Assembly: GCF_030435705.1 (NCBI RefSeq)
Contig: NZ_CP129382.1
Location: 3,404,501-3,468,500, forward strand
Direction of reading: 5' to 3'
DNA: 64,000 bases
Source of the DNA: Rhizobium sp. SSA_523
GTDB taxonomy: Bacteria > Pseudomonadota > Alphaproteobacteria > Rhizobiales > Rhizobiaceae
The position numbers and the translations under genes were made by a program. Of the stretch, positions 29,301 to 36,469 are shown piece by piece. The notes under the pieces were generated by a model. It was given only the letters and a program-made list of their open reading frames with translations. It searched no databases and was not told the DNA's origin. Positions within the stretch are counted from its first letter, which is position 1. Every line of letters starts with the position of its first letter.

Positions 29301-30861
29301 CGGCTCGGCCCAGATCGCGGTGCTGTCGACGGCCCAGATTGCCGCCCTCTCGACCGATCAGGTTGCCGCCCTGGCCTCCAGCCAGATCGAAGCGCTGACC
29401 AGCGGCCAGATCGGTGCCCTGACGGCCACCCAGCTCGGCGCCATGGCTTCGGAAGACATCGCCGCCTTCTCGACCGCCGAGATCGCCGCAATCAAGACCG
29501 CAACGCTTGCCGGGCTTTCGACCGGTACGCTCGCCACGATCGCCTCGTCGCAGATCGCCGCTCTGACCAAGGCACAGATCTCTTCGCTCACCACCGACAA
29601 GGTGGCGGTCCTCAGCTCCACGCAGCTTGAGGCTCTGACAAGCGACCAGATCGATGGTCTGACGTCGAGACAGATCACCGCTCTGTCGACGGATGCTCTT
29701 GCCGGCCTCAGCAGCGGCCAGATCGCATCGCTCAACGAGGCCCAGATGGCCGGGTTGACGACGGATCAGATCGTCGCAATGGCGTCCAGCCAGATCGAAG
29801 CGCTGACCAGCGGCCAGATCGGCTCGCTGAGCTCCGCCCAGCTGGCGGCAATGGCTTCCGAGGATATCGCGGCCTTCGCCACAGACGATGTTGCGGCCAT
29901 CAAGACCGCAGCCCTTGCCGGCCTCTCCACGGCAACGCTCTCGACGATCGCTTCGTCGCAGATCGCAGCCTTGACCAAGGCCCAGGTCTCCTCGCTCACC
30001 ACCGACAAGGTGGCTGTGCTTGGCTCGGCCCAGATCGGCGCACTGACCTCCACGCAGCTGAGCGGCCTCGCGGCCTCCCAGGTGGCGGCCATCACGACCG
30101 ATGCACTGGCGGGACTCACCACCGATCAGGTTGCCTCTCTCTCGGCGGCTCAGGTGGCAGCGTTGACGACCGGTCAGCTCGACGCCTTCTCGACGGGACA
30201 GGTTGCGGCGCTGACAACGGCGCAGATCAGCTCGCTGAGCTCGGAAGATATCGCCACCCTGTCTTCGGATGACATTGCCACCTTCTCGACCGAGGAACTG
30301 GGCAAGATCACCACCGGAGCGCTGGCCGGCATGTCGACTGCGACCCTGTCTTCTCTGGCATCCTCGCAGATCGTCGGACTGAGCAAGGGACAGATCACCT
30401 CGCTCACCACGGACAAGGTCTCGGTGCTCGGGTCCAACCAGATCCAGGCTTTGACCTCCGATCAGCTGGCAGGACTGTCCGTCCAGCAGGTGAGGTCGCT
30501 GACGACCAGTGCCCTGTCCGGCCTCCAGAGCGGCCAGATCGCGGCCCTGGCCGGCCTGCAGGTGGCGGCGCTCACGACGGAACAGCTTTCGGCCATGGCC
30601 TCCAGCCAGATCGAAGCGCTGACCACGTCGCAGATCGCCGGACTGAACTCGGCACAGATCGCCGCACTGGAAACCGAAGACTTCAAGACCTTCAGCACGG
30701 CGGAGATCGCATCGATCCGGACGTCGGCCCTGTCGGGCTTGCAGACCGAGGACCTGGCATCGCTCAGCACGGATCAGCTGGCCGCCTTCACCAGCGACCA
30801 GATGGCAAAGTTCGACTCCGATCAGGTTGCCGCGATCATCAATGCCTATGCCAATAACTGA
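23350..30861 (+). CDS. Giant octapeptide-repeat protein (2503 aa), function unknown
   Basis: One uninterrupted frame, roughly 250 kDa. Nearly the whole protein is about 310 tandem octads of the form [A/G/S]-[L/M/F]-[T/S/A]-[T/S]-x-[Q/D/E]-[I/V/L]-x, such as ALTTAQIA or SLTTDKVA. Seventeen octads make a 136-residue unit marked by TLASSQIAALTKAQV-SLTTDKV. By reading I find no Cys, Trp, His or Pro and only two Tyr (one near the start, one in the C-terminal NAYANN). The ends are the most diverged. There is no Sec signal, membrane helix, or RTX GGxGxD motif. Ser/Thr content is very high and charge is net acidic. A GT41 transferase gene follows. A fibrous or solenoid surface protein is likely, but I do not recognise the family. 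Confidence 0.85.
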   Translation: MTSIVASLTINQIKSLSTDSIAALKSTDIAALSVAQIKVLSSNQIAALQTEDITALSASQIAAISTAGVLGLTLDQVSALSSSQVAGMGTMQIAALYVSQIEQLSSSQVEALTANQIGSLSSAKLAALATDELATFTTAEIAAIRTATLSGLTTTQLSSLASDKIAALTAAQVGILTTDKVAVLSSSQVAALTTNQISALTTRQIAALSTDAVTGLRTDQIALLTKAQVVALNTDQLVALGTGQIAALTSAQISGLSADDIGALSSDDLATFTTGELASITTAALAGLSTTTLSTLASSQIAALTKAQVTSLTTDKVAVLTSGQLEGLTSTQLSGLTGRQIQALSTAALAGLGSAQIAVLSTAQVAALSTDQVAAMASSQIEALTSGQIGALTSAQLGAMASEDIAAFTTTEISRISTAALAGLSTATLSSIASSQIAALTKAQVTSLTTDKVATLSSAQLEGLTSVQISGLSTRQVAALTTDALAGLGSAQIAALSVAQVRSLTTDQIAALSSSQIEAFTSSQAIGLSSAQLAAMSSDDIAAFATNEIAALSIGALTGLSTGIVSGMASSQIAALTKAQVASLTTDKLAALGSDQVGALTTSQLASLSTRQLTALATDALAGLSSGQVASLSKLQVGALTTDQLAALSTAQIEAFTSVQISGLSADDIGALSSDDLATFTTGELASITTAALAGLSTTTLSTLASSQIAALTKAQVTSLTTDKVAVLTSGQLEGLTSTQISGLTGRQIQALSTAALAGLGSAQIAVLSTAQVAALSTDQVAAMASSQIEALTSGQIGALTSAQLGAMASEDIAAFTTTEISRISTAALAGLSTATLSSIASSQIAALTKAQVTSLTTDKVATLSSAQLEGLTSVQISGLSTRQVAALTTDALAGLGSAQIAALSVAQVRSLTTDQIAALSSSQIEAFTSSQAIGLSSAQLAAMSSDDIAAFATNEIAALSIGALTGLSTGIVSGMASSQIAALTKAQVASLTTDKLAALGSDQVGALTTSQLASLSTRQLTALATDALAGLSSGQVASLSKLQVGALTTDQLAALSTAQIEAFTSVQISGLSADDIGALSSDDLATFTTGELASITTAALAGLSTTTLSTLASSQIAALTKAQVTSLTTDKVAVLTSGQLEGLTSTQISGLTGRQIQALSTAALAGLGSAQIAVLSTAQVAALSTDQVAAMASSQIEALTSGQIGALTATQLGAMASEDIAAFSTAEIAAIKTATLAGLSTTTLSTLASSQIAALTKAQVTSLTTDKVAALTSAQLGALTTGQVSGLTNRQLTALTTDALAGLTTDQVASLSTAQVAALDTAQLAALSTSQIAALTTAQVGALGADDIGALSSDDIATFSTEELSKITTAALAGLSTATLSTLASSQIAALTKAQVASLTTDKVASLSSGQLEGLTSNQISGLSTRQVAALSTDALAGLGSGQIVALSAAQVGSLSTDQLAAMASSQIEALTSAQIGALTSAQLAAMASEDIAAFSTDEIAAIKTSSLAGLSTATLSTLASSQIAALTKAQVTSLTTDKVAVLTSGQLEGLTSNQLSGLTSRQIQALSTDALAGLGSAQIAVLSTAQVAALSTDQVAALASSQIEALTSGQIGALTATQLGAMASEDIAAFSTAEIAAIKTATLAGLSTTTLSTLASSQIAALTKAQVTSLTTDKVAALTSAQLGALTTGQVSGLTNRQLTALTTDALAGLTTDQVASLSTAQVAALDTAQLAALSTSQIAALTTAQVGALGADDIGALSSDDIATFSTEELSKITTAALAGLSTATLSTLASSQIAALTKAQVSSLTTDKVASLSSGQLEGLTSNQISGLSTRQVAALSTDALAGLGSGQIVALSGAQVGSLSTDQLAAMASSQIEALTSAQIGSLTSAQLAAMASEDIAAFSTDEIAAIKTSSLAGLSTATLSTLASSQIAALTKAQVTSLTTDKVAVLTSGQLEGLTSNQLSGLTGRQIEALSTDALAGLGSAQIAVLSTAQIAALSTDQVAALASSQIEALTSGQIGALTATQLGAMASEDIAAFSTAEIAAIKTATLAGLSTGTLATIASSQIAALTKAQISSLTTDKVAVLSSTQLEALTSDQIDGLTSRQITALSTDALAGLSSGQIASLNEAQMAGLTTDQIVAMASSQIEALTSGQIGSLSSAQLAAMASEDIAAFATDDVAAIKTAALAGLSTATLSTIASSQIAALTKAQVSSLTTDKVAVLGSAQIGALTSTQLSGLAASQVAAITTDALAGLTTDQVASLSAAQVAALTTGQLDAFSTGQVAALTTAQISSLSSEDIATLSSDDIATFSTEELGKITTGALAGMSTATLSSLASSQIVGLSKGQITSLTTDKVSVLGSNQIQALTSDQLAGLSVQQVRSLTTSALSGLQSGQIAALAGLQVAALTTEQLSAMASSQIEALTTSQIAGLNSAQIAALETEDFKTFSTAEIASIRTSALSGLQTEDLASLSTDQLAAFTSDQMAKFDSDQVAAIINAYANN
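24105..29470 (+). repeat. Hierarchical DNA repeat: 24-bp, 408-bp and 1224-bp periods
   Basis: Inside the giant gene, near-identical DNA recurs every 1224 bp (three 408-bp units). The string ATCTCCGGCCTGAGCGCTGA occurs at 24105, 25329 and 26553; GCCTTCTCGACCGCCGAGAT occurs at 27016, 28240 and 29464. The 408-bp unit is 17 octad codon-blocks of 24 bp. Copies differ by few, mainly synonymous bases, so the amplification is recent or homogenised. All periods are multiples of three, so the frame stays open. Confidence 0.92.
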
Positions 30862-30883
30862 CGATCACTCCTGAAGCATTCCT

Positions 30884-30916
30884 GCGGCGCGGATCTTCCG
30901 CGCCGCATTTTTTATT
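30884..30916 (+). terminator. Intrinsic terminator of the octad-repeat gene
   Basis: Perfect 10-bp stem GCGGCGCGGA (30884-30893) with TCCGCGCCGC (30897-30906), 3-nt loop, followed by ATTTTTTATT. It lies 22 nt after the stop. The GT41 gene downstream therefore probably has its own promoter or depends on read-through. Confidence 0.88.
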
Positions 30917-31042
30917 GCAAATCTTCTGGCGATGACGGCGTACCCTGGGTATTTCCAGCTTTGCGCAAGTTCAATTGGATAGGAAGGACTAGACGCGCAA
31001 GAGCGTCATCCAGCCCATCAAGGACAGAGGCGCCGTCGCAGA

Positions 31043-33106
31043 ATGACATTGAACGTCACAGATCCGCACATACCGCAGGTGGTTTCCGCCCTGTCCGACA
31101 AGATCAGCCTGATCAAGCAGCAGAAGCTCTCGCTTCTCGAAGTGCTGCAACTGGCGGATGATCTTTCCGCTGCCGGGCAAAAGGCGGCCGCCGCCGAGGT
31201 CTACAAGAACTGGGTGGCCTTCAATCCCGACAATCCGCTGATCCACGTCGCCTACTTCAATTACGGCGTCGCGCTCAACCATGCCGGCGATGCGGCCGGC
31301 GCCATTCAGGCTCTGCGGGCCTGCGTCAAGTTCGAGCCGGGTTTCGGCCCCGCCCATATCAATCTCGGCCGGGTGCTGGAAGATAGCGGCCAGCTGGTCC
31401 AGGCCGTCCAGCAATGGCAGGCCTATGCGGCAGAGACAGCCGATGTCGTTCCGGACCGCGTTTCTCACCGCCAGATGGCGCTGCAGAATATCGGGCGCGT
31501 GCTGGAATCCGCCGACCAGATGGACGATGCGGAAAAGAGCCTGCTGGCAGCCTTCGAATTGCAGCCCTCGCATCTGGAGAACGGACAGCACTGGGCCTCG
31601 CTGCGGCAAAGGCAGTGCAAGTGGCCTGTGCTGGCGCCGTCCGGCCATGTGACGGAACGGCAGATGCTGGATGCCATGTCGTCGCTCACCCTGAGCTGCT
31701 ACAGCGACGATCCGCTTTTCCAGCTGGCCAAGGCTTACAAATACAATCGCGCGCTGTTTGGCAGCCGTCCCGCGCTGGATCGCGGCGCAAGGGGCGTGGT
31801 GCGGCCAAGACTCGCGTCCGGTCAACGAATCCGCGTCGGCTATCTGTCGTCCGACCTGCGCGATCACGCGGTGGGGTTCGCCCTTGTCGAGGTGCTGGAA
31901 CTGCATGACAAGAGCAAGGTCGAGGTCTACGCCTATTACTGCGGCGAGCGCCGGATCAACGATGCCACGCAGACCAGGATCAAGGCGGCCACCGATTGCT
32001 GGCGCGATATTGCCGCGATGACCGATGCCGAGGCGGCGGCGCAGATCAGTGCCGACGAGGTCGACATCCTGATCGACGTCAACGGCTATACCAAGCACGC
32101 CCGCCCCAAGATCTTCTCCTATCGGCCGGCGCCCGTCATCGTCAATTTCTGCGGCTATCCGGGATCGATGGGCAGCCCGTTCCACCAATATCTTATCGCC
32201 GATCCGGTGATCATTCCGCCCGGAAGCGAGATCTACTATTCGGAGAAAGTGCTCCGCATCCCCTGCAACCAGCCTCTCGACCGTAAGCGGCTGATTGCCG
32301 ACATGCCGAGCCGCAAGGACGTCGGCCTGCCGGAGGACAAGTTCGTCTTCGCCTCCTTCAACGGGATGCAGAAGATAACGCCGCAGGTCTTCATGCGCTG
32401 GCTTGCCATCCTCGCTTTGTCGCCAAACAGCGTGCTCTGGCTCTTGACCGGCGGCGAAGGCGTGGATCAGCGCCTGCGCGACATGGCCAAGGAGGCCAAT
32501 ATCGGTCCCGAGCGGCTGATCTTTGCGGCCAAGGCGGCCAATCCGAAGCATCTCGCGCGGATCGCCCTGGCCGATCTGTTTCTCGACACTTTCCCCTATG
32601 GCGCTCATTCCACCGCAGCCGATTCCATCACCCGCGGACTGCCGGTGCTGACCATGCCCGGCAAGAGCTTTGCCGCGCGGTTCTGTGCAAGCGTCGTGAC
32701 GGCCGCCGGCGCGCCGGAACTTCTCTGTGCTTCGCCTGAGGATTACATCCGCAAGGCCGTGGAATTCGCCCGTGCGCCGCAGACGCTGCTGGCAATCCGC
32801 GAATCGCTGAAGCGCCAGCGCGAGGCCTGCGTGCTGCGCGACATGCCCGCAACGACCCGCCAGCTCGAGGCGCTGTTGCACGAGATGCAGGAGGATGCGG
32901 AAGAGGGCAGGGTGCCTGTGCCGGACCTCTCCAACCTCGACATCTATTACGAGATCGGGGCGGAACTCGCCCAGACCCCGGTGGAATTCGAGACCGAGGA
33001 GGCCTATCGGGCCCGCTACCGCGAACGGCTTGCCGAATGGCATGATTACATGCCCCTGCCGGCGGACAATAAGCTCTGGCCGGCCTCCGGCTCCGATCCG
33101 GCTTGA
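31043..33106 (+). CDS. GT41 (SPINDLY/O-GlcNAc-transferase-like) glycosyltransferase with TPRs
   Basis: A 687-aa protein. TPR-like repeats cover about 35-200 (EVYKNWVAFNPDNPLIHVAY, YGVALNHAGDAAGAIQALRA, HINLGRVLEDSGQLVQAVQQ). The catalytic half contains RIRVGYLSSDLRDHAVGFAL (His at the OGT-like site), DILIDVNGYTKHARPKIF, VNFCGYPGSMGSPFHQYLIA, FASFNGMQKITPQVFMRW and LDTFPYGAHSTAADSITRGL. This is the architecture of cytosolic protein O-GlcNAc transferases. It is a paralogue, not a copy, of the 15125 gene. Its position right after the Ser/Thr octad gene suggests that protein as acceptor (inference). Confidence 0.88.
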   Translation: MTLNVTDPHIPQVVSALSDKISLIKQQKLSLLEVLQLADDLSAAGQKAAAAEVYKNWVAFNPDNPLIHVAYFNYGVALNHAGDAAGAIQALRACVKFEPGFGPAHINLGRVLEDSGQLVQAVQQWQAYAAETADVVPDRVSHRQMALQNIGRVLESADQMDDAEKSLLAAFELQPSHLENGQHWASLRQRQCKWPVLAPSGHVTERQMLDAMSSLTLSCYSDDPLFQLAKAYKYNRALFGSRPALDRGARGVVRPRLASGQRIRVGYLSSDLRDHAVGFALVEVLELHDKSKVEVYAYYCGERRINDATQTRIKAATDCWRDIAAMTDAEAAAQISADEVDILIDVNGYTKHARPKIFSYRPAPVIVNFCGYPGSMGSPFHQYLIADPVIIPPGSEIYYSEKVLRIPCNQPLDRKRLIADMPSRKDVGLPEDKFVFASFNGMQKITPQVFMRWLAILALSPNSVLWLLTGGEGVDQRLRDMAKEANIGPERLIFAAKAANPKHLARIALADLFLDTFPYGAHSTAADSITRGLPVLTMPGKSFAARFCASVVTAAGAPELLCASPEDYIRKAVEFARAPQTLLAIRESLKRQREACVLRDMPATTRQLEALLHEMQEDAEEGRVPVPDLSNLDIYYEIGAELAQTPVEFETEEAYRARYRERLAEWHDYMPLPADNKLWPASGSDPA

Positions 33107-33300
33107 CGGGATCGGCCGCAGCCTCCGGTCGACCGCCCGCTCCGGGTGGCGGCCGGGCTGCCGCACTCTCCGGTTCCGCTCTGTCCCGAAGATTAGAAGA
33201 CGGCAGCTCCTGCTGCCTTGCGGCCTGTATATGAACCCGCATCGCACCGTCACGATGCTTGTTGCGACCCACCGTCACCCCACTCGAAGCCGAGGCCCCC

Positions 33301-34554
33301 ATGGCTCCCGTAATTCTCGTCACCTTCGCCGGCCGGCAAAAGCGCATGAGCGTTCTCACGCGCTATATCCGCAAGGCGCTCGACCTCGGCATCATCGATG
33401 AATGGCATGTCTGGGATTTCACCCGCTCGCCGGAGGATCATGACTGGGTCACGGCCGAATTCGGACCGGTGCGGTTCATGGGGTCGAAAGTGCCCTATCA
33501 GGCGAAGGCAGAGCTGTCGGTGCGCGCCGCCTTCCGCGCCAGCATGGCAATCACCAATGATCTCCATATCGCCCTGCTTCCGGAGAATGATCCCGAGCAT
33601 TTCTACGAACTGGTGATCGGCGGATGGAACAACCAGGCCTCCGCCCTGCGCAAATGCCCAAGAGACCAGCTTGGCCATGCCGACCGCAGCGAGCCGGTCA
33701 ATCTCTGGTCGAAGATCACGCCCGGCATATTGTCGCCGGGTGCCGAGAATGCCGTGGTGATCAGCCTGTCGCCGGACGGCGTGGCGACCCTGGAGGTCAA
33801 TTCGGTCGTGGTCGGCGAATGGCCGGATCTCGACATCGGCGGCAAGACCGAGGTCATGGTCCGCGGCGGCTGGGGCGGCAATCTCGAAATCTGCGATGCG
33901 AAGGCACCGGTCCGCCGCTATATCGGCAATCCCAACGAGCCCATGCCGTATTGGCAGGCCTATGATTATTACGCGCGGCGCCTGTCGCAATTCACAGATG
34001 CCGTTTTCCTGAAATGCGACGATGATATCGTCTATCTCGACCTGGACCGGCTCTCGGGCTTCATCGACGCCCGCCGCCGTCACCCGCATTATTTCCTGCT
34101 CTCGGCCAATGTCATCAATAACGGGATATGCGCGCATCTGCAGCAGCAGGCCGGAAGCCTTCCTGCAACGCTTGGCACCTTCGAGCACCCGCCGGGCGGC
34201 TTCGGTGGCAGCCTGTGGCAGAGCGGCGAAAGGGCGGTGGCCCTGCACGAACACTTCCTGCAATCACCCGACAAGCGCTTCCCGCTCTCGGCGCCGCTCG
34301 TCGAATGGACCGACCGCCAATCGATCAACTTCATCGCCTGGCTCGGCCGGGACATCATCCATATGGCCCTGGCGCCCGGCGATGACGAGCGCGTGCTGAC
34401 AGTGGATCTGCCCGCCTATCTAGGCCGCACCTGCGCCATCCATTCCGATTTCGTCGTCAGCCATCTGAGTTTCGGGCCGCAGGAGCGCGGCGCCGATTTC
34501 GAGGGGCTGGTCGATCACTATGATGCGCTGATGCAGGAGCGGCTGTCGGTCTAG
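33301..34554 (+). CDS. Glycosyltransferase-like protein with inserted FAMeT-like beta domain
   Basis: A 417-aa protein from ATG 33301; an ATG at 33259 would add 14 residues but has no ribosome site. The first part (VILVTFAGRQKRMSVLTRYI) and the later KCDDDIVYLDLDRLSGFI with its DDD motif look like a GT-A fold. Between them, about residues 100-200, lies a domain with HFYELVIGGWNNQASALRK, TPGILSPG, and EVMVRGGWGGNLEICDA, matching the pattern of the farnesoic-acid O-methyltransferase-like (Methyltransf_FA) beta module, which is usually a binding domain. Substrate unknown. Located between a GT41 gene and convergent cysNC. Confidence 0.6.
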   Translation: MAPVILVTFAGRQKRMSVLTRYIRKALDLGIIDEWHVWDFTRSPEDHDWVTAEFGPVRFMGSKVPYQAKAELSVRAAFRASMAITNDLHIALLPENDPEHFYELVIGGWNNQASALRKCPRDQLGHADRSEPVNLWSKITPGILSPGAENAVVISLSPDGVATLEVNSVVVGEWPDLDIGGKTEVMVRGGWGGNLEICDAKAPVRRYIGNPNEPMPYWQAYDYYARRLSQFTDAVFLKCDDDIVYLDLDRLSGFIDARRRHPHYFLLSANVINNGICAHLQQQAGSLPATLGTFEHPPGGFGGSLWQSGERAVALHEHFLQSPDKRFPLSAPLVEWTDRQSINFIAWLGRDIIHMALAPGDDERVLTVDLPAYLGRTCAIHSDFVVSHLSFGPQERGADFEGLVDHYDALMQERLSV

Positions 34555-34591
34555 ACCAGGCCGGCGGCATCCAGGCTTTGCCGTCTGTCGT

Positions 34592-36469
34592 TTAGCTCTG
34601 GCGAAAACGCTGCTGCAGGAAATCATCGATCCGCGCCGCCAGTTCATCGGCGGGGCCGGCCGTCGTGTCGAGGCGCAGTTCCGGCGATTCCGGGGGTTCA
34701 TAAGGAGAACTGACGCCGGTGAAATTGGCCAGCTGGCCGGACATCGCCTTCTTGTAGAGACCTTTCGGATCCCGCTCGGCGCAGACCGAAAGCGGCGTGT
34801 CGACGAAGATCTCGACGAAATCGCCGTCCGGCATCATGGATCGGGCCATTTGCCGCTCGGCCCGGAAGGGCGAGATCAGACAGACGAGCACGATCAGCCC
34901 GGCATCCGCCATCAGCTTCGCCACTTCGGCGGTGCGACGGATGTTCTCCACCCGATCCTCCACCGTGAATCCAAGATCGCGGTTCAAGCCGTGGCGAAGG
35001 TTGTCGCCGTCGAGCATGTAGGTGTGGCGTCCCTTGGCCACCAGCAGCCGTTCGAGCGCATTGGCGATCGTCGATTTGCCGGCGCCGGACAAGCCGGTGA
35101 ACCAGAGGACTGCAGGCGCCTGCGATTTCAGCTGCGATCGCAAGCTCCTGTCGACCGAGAGCGATTGCCAATGGACATTCAGCGCCCGGCGCAGGGGGAA
35201 GTCGATCATTCCCGCCGCGACGGTCGCATTGGTCATCCGGTCGATGAGAATGAAGTTGCCGGTCACCCGGTTGTCGCCATAGGCATCAAAGACCAGGGGC
35301 GCCTGCGTCGAGATATTGCAGACGCCCACCTCGTTCATCTGCAGCACCTTGGCCGCTTCATGTGCGAAGCTGTTGATGTTGACCTGGTATTTCAGGGTGG
35401 TGACGGTGGCGGCCGAGCTATGGTTTTCAGTCCGCAGGAGATAGGAGCGGCCGGGCACCATGGCGCTGGAATGGAACCAGATCAGCCGGGCCTGGAAATG
35501 ATCGGCGACCGTCGGCCGCGCATCCGGCGGCGAAAACAGGTCGCCGCGCGAGGAATCCACCTCGTCTTCAAGCACGAGCGTCACCGCCTGGCCGGCCTCC
35601 GCAGAAGCAAGGTCGCCATCCATCGTCACGATGCGCTTGATGCGGCTCGGTTGGCCGGAGCGGGCGGTCACCACGGGCTGCCCCACCGCGACCGTCCCGG
35701 AGGCCACTTCGCCCGCAAAACCCCGGAACGCTTCGTCCGGCCGCACCACCAGCTGGACCGGAAAGCGGAAGCGCTTGGCCGTCAGGTCGTCATGGACATC
35801 CACCGCTTCCAGATGTTCGATCAGCGTCGGTCCCCGATACCAGGGCATGCGGGAGGAGCGGTTGGAGACATTATCGCCGAAGCGGGCAGAGAGCGGGATG
35901 GCCTGGATGCTGTCGAAGCCCAGCGTTTCGGCGAATTGCCGGTAGGAGTCGGAAATCGAGGTGAAAATCTCTTCGTCGAAGCCGGCGAGATCGATCTTGT
36001 TTACGGCCAGCACGACGTGGCGGATGCCGAGAAGCGAGGCGATGAAGGAGTGGCGGCGTGTCTGCGTCAACAGGCCCTGCCGCGCATCGACCAGCACGAT
36101 GGCAAGATCGGCCGTCGAGGCGCCGGTGGCCATATTGCGGGTATATTCCTCATGGCCCGGCGTATCGGCGACAATGAATTTGCGCCGAGCCGTGGCAAAG
36201 AACCGGTAGGCGACGTCGATCGTGATGCCCTGCTCGCGCTCCGCTTCCAGGCCATCGACCAGAAGGGCGAAGTCGATCTCCTCGCCTGTCGTACCGAATC
36301 GCGAACTGTCGCGCTGCAGTGAGGTCATCTGGTCTTCGAAGATCGTCTTCGTATCGTGCAGCAGGCGGCCGATCAGTGTTGACTTGCCGTCATCCACCGA
36401 TCCGCAGGTGAGAAACCGCAGCAGGGAGATCTCGTGATCGGGCGCCGAAGAGAGGGATGCTTGCGTCAT
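34592..36469 (-). CDS. cysNC: Sulfate adenylyltransferase large subunit fused to APS kinase (CysN/C, NodQ type)
   Basis: A 625-aa bifunctional protein. Residues 23-31 (GSVDDGKST), [17 protein letters not shown] and [10 protein letters not shown] are the GTPase motifs of CysN, which with CysD makes APS from sulfate and ATP. The C-terminal about 190 residues are an APS kinase with [18 protein letters not shown] (about 450-467) and [16 protein letters not shown], making PAPS, the donor for sulfation. Its ATG shares one base with the cysD stop. No reductive sulfate-assimilation gene is nearby, so sulfation of a glycan is a reasonable alternative role. Confidence 0.93.
   Translation of the reverse strand: MTQASLSSAPDHEISLLRFLTCGSVDDGKSTLIGRLLHDTKTIFEDQMTSLQRDSSRFGTTGEEIDFALLVDGLEAEREQGITIDVAYRFFATARRKFIVADTPGHEEYTRNMATGASTADLAIVLVDARQGLLTQTRRHSFIASLLGIRHVVLAVNKIDLAGFDEEIFTSISDSYRQFAETLGFDSIQAIPLSARFGDNVSNRSSRMPWYRGPTLIEHLEAVDVHDDLTAKRFRFPVQLVVRPDEAFRGFAGEVASGTVAVGQPVVTARSGQPSRIKRIVTMDGDLASAEAGQAVTLVLEDEVDSSRGDLFSPPDARPTVADHFQARLIWFHSSAMVPGRSYLLRTENHSSAATVTTLKYQVNINSFAHEAAKVLQMNEVGVCNISTQAPLVFDAYGDNRVTGNFILIDRMTNATVAAGMIDFPLRRALNVHWQSLSVDRSLRSQLKSQAPAVLWFTGLSGAGKSTIANALERLLVAKGRHTYMLDGDNLRHGLNRDLGFTVEDRVENIRRTAEVAKLMADAGLIVLVCLISPFRAERQMARSMMPDGDFVEIFVDTPLSVCAERDPKGLYKKAMSGQLANFTGVSSPYEPPESPELRLDTTAGPADELAARIDDFLQQRFRQS

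Noticed and set aside
24054..30770. Series of minus-strand open frames spaced by 1224 bp inside the giant gene
   Set aside because: They repeat only because the repeat period is a multiple of three; they are complement shadows of the octads.
23350..30861. CRISPR array or satellite DNA as explanation of the 24-bp periodicity
   Set aside because: No constant repeat with unique spacers; one frame stays open throughout and changes are mostly at third codon positions or variable octad sites, so it is coding.
23350..30861. Ice-nucleation protein (also octapeptide with higher-order repeats)
   Set aside because: The ice-nucleation octad is of AGYGSTxT type with 16- and 48-residue periods; here there is no AGYGS motif and the higher unit is 136 residues.
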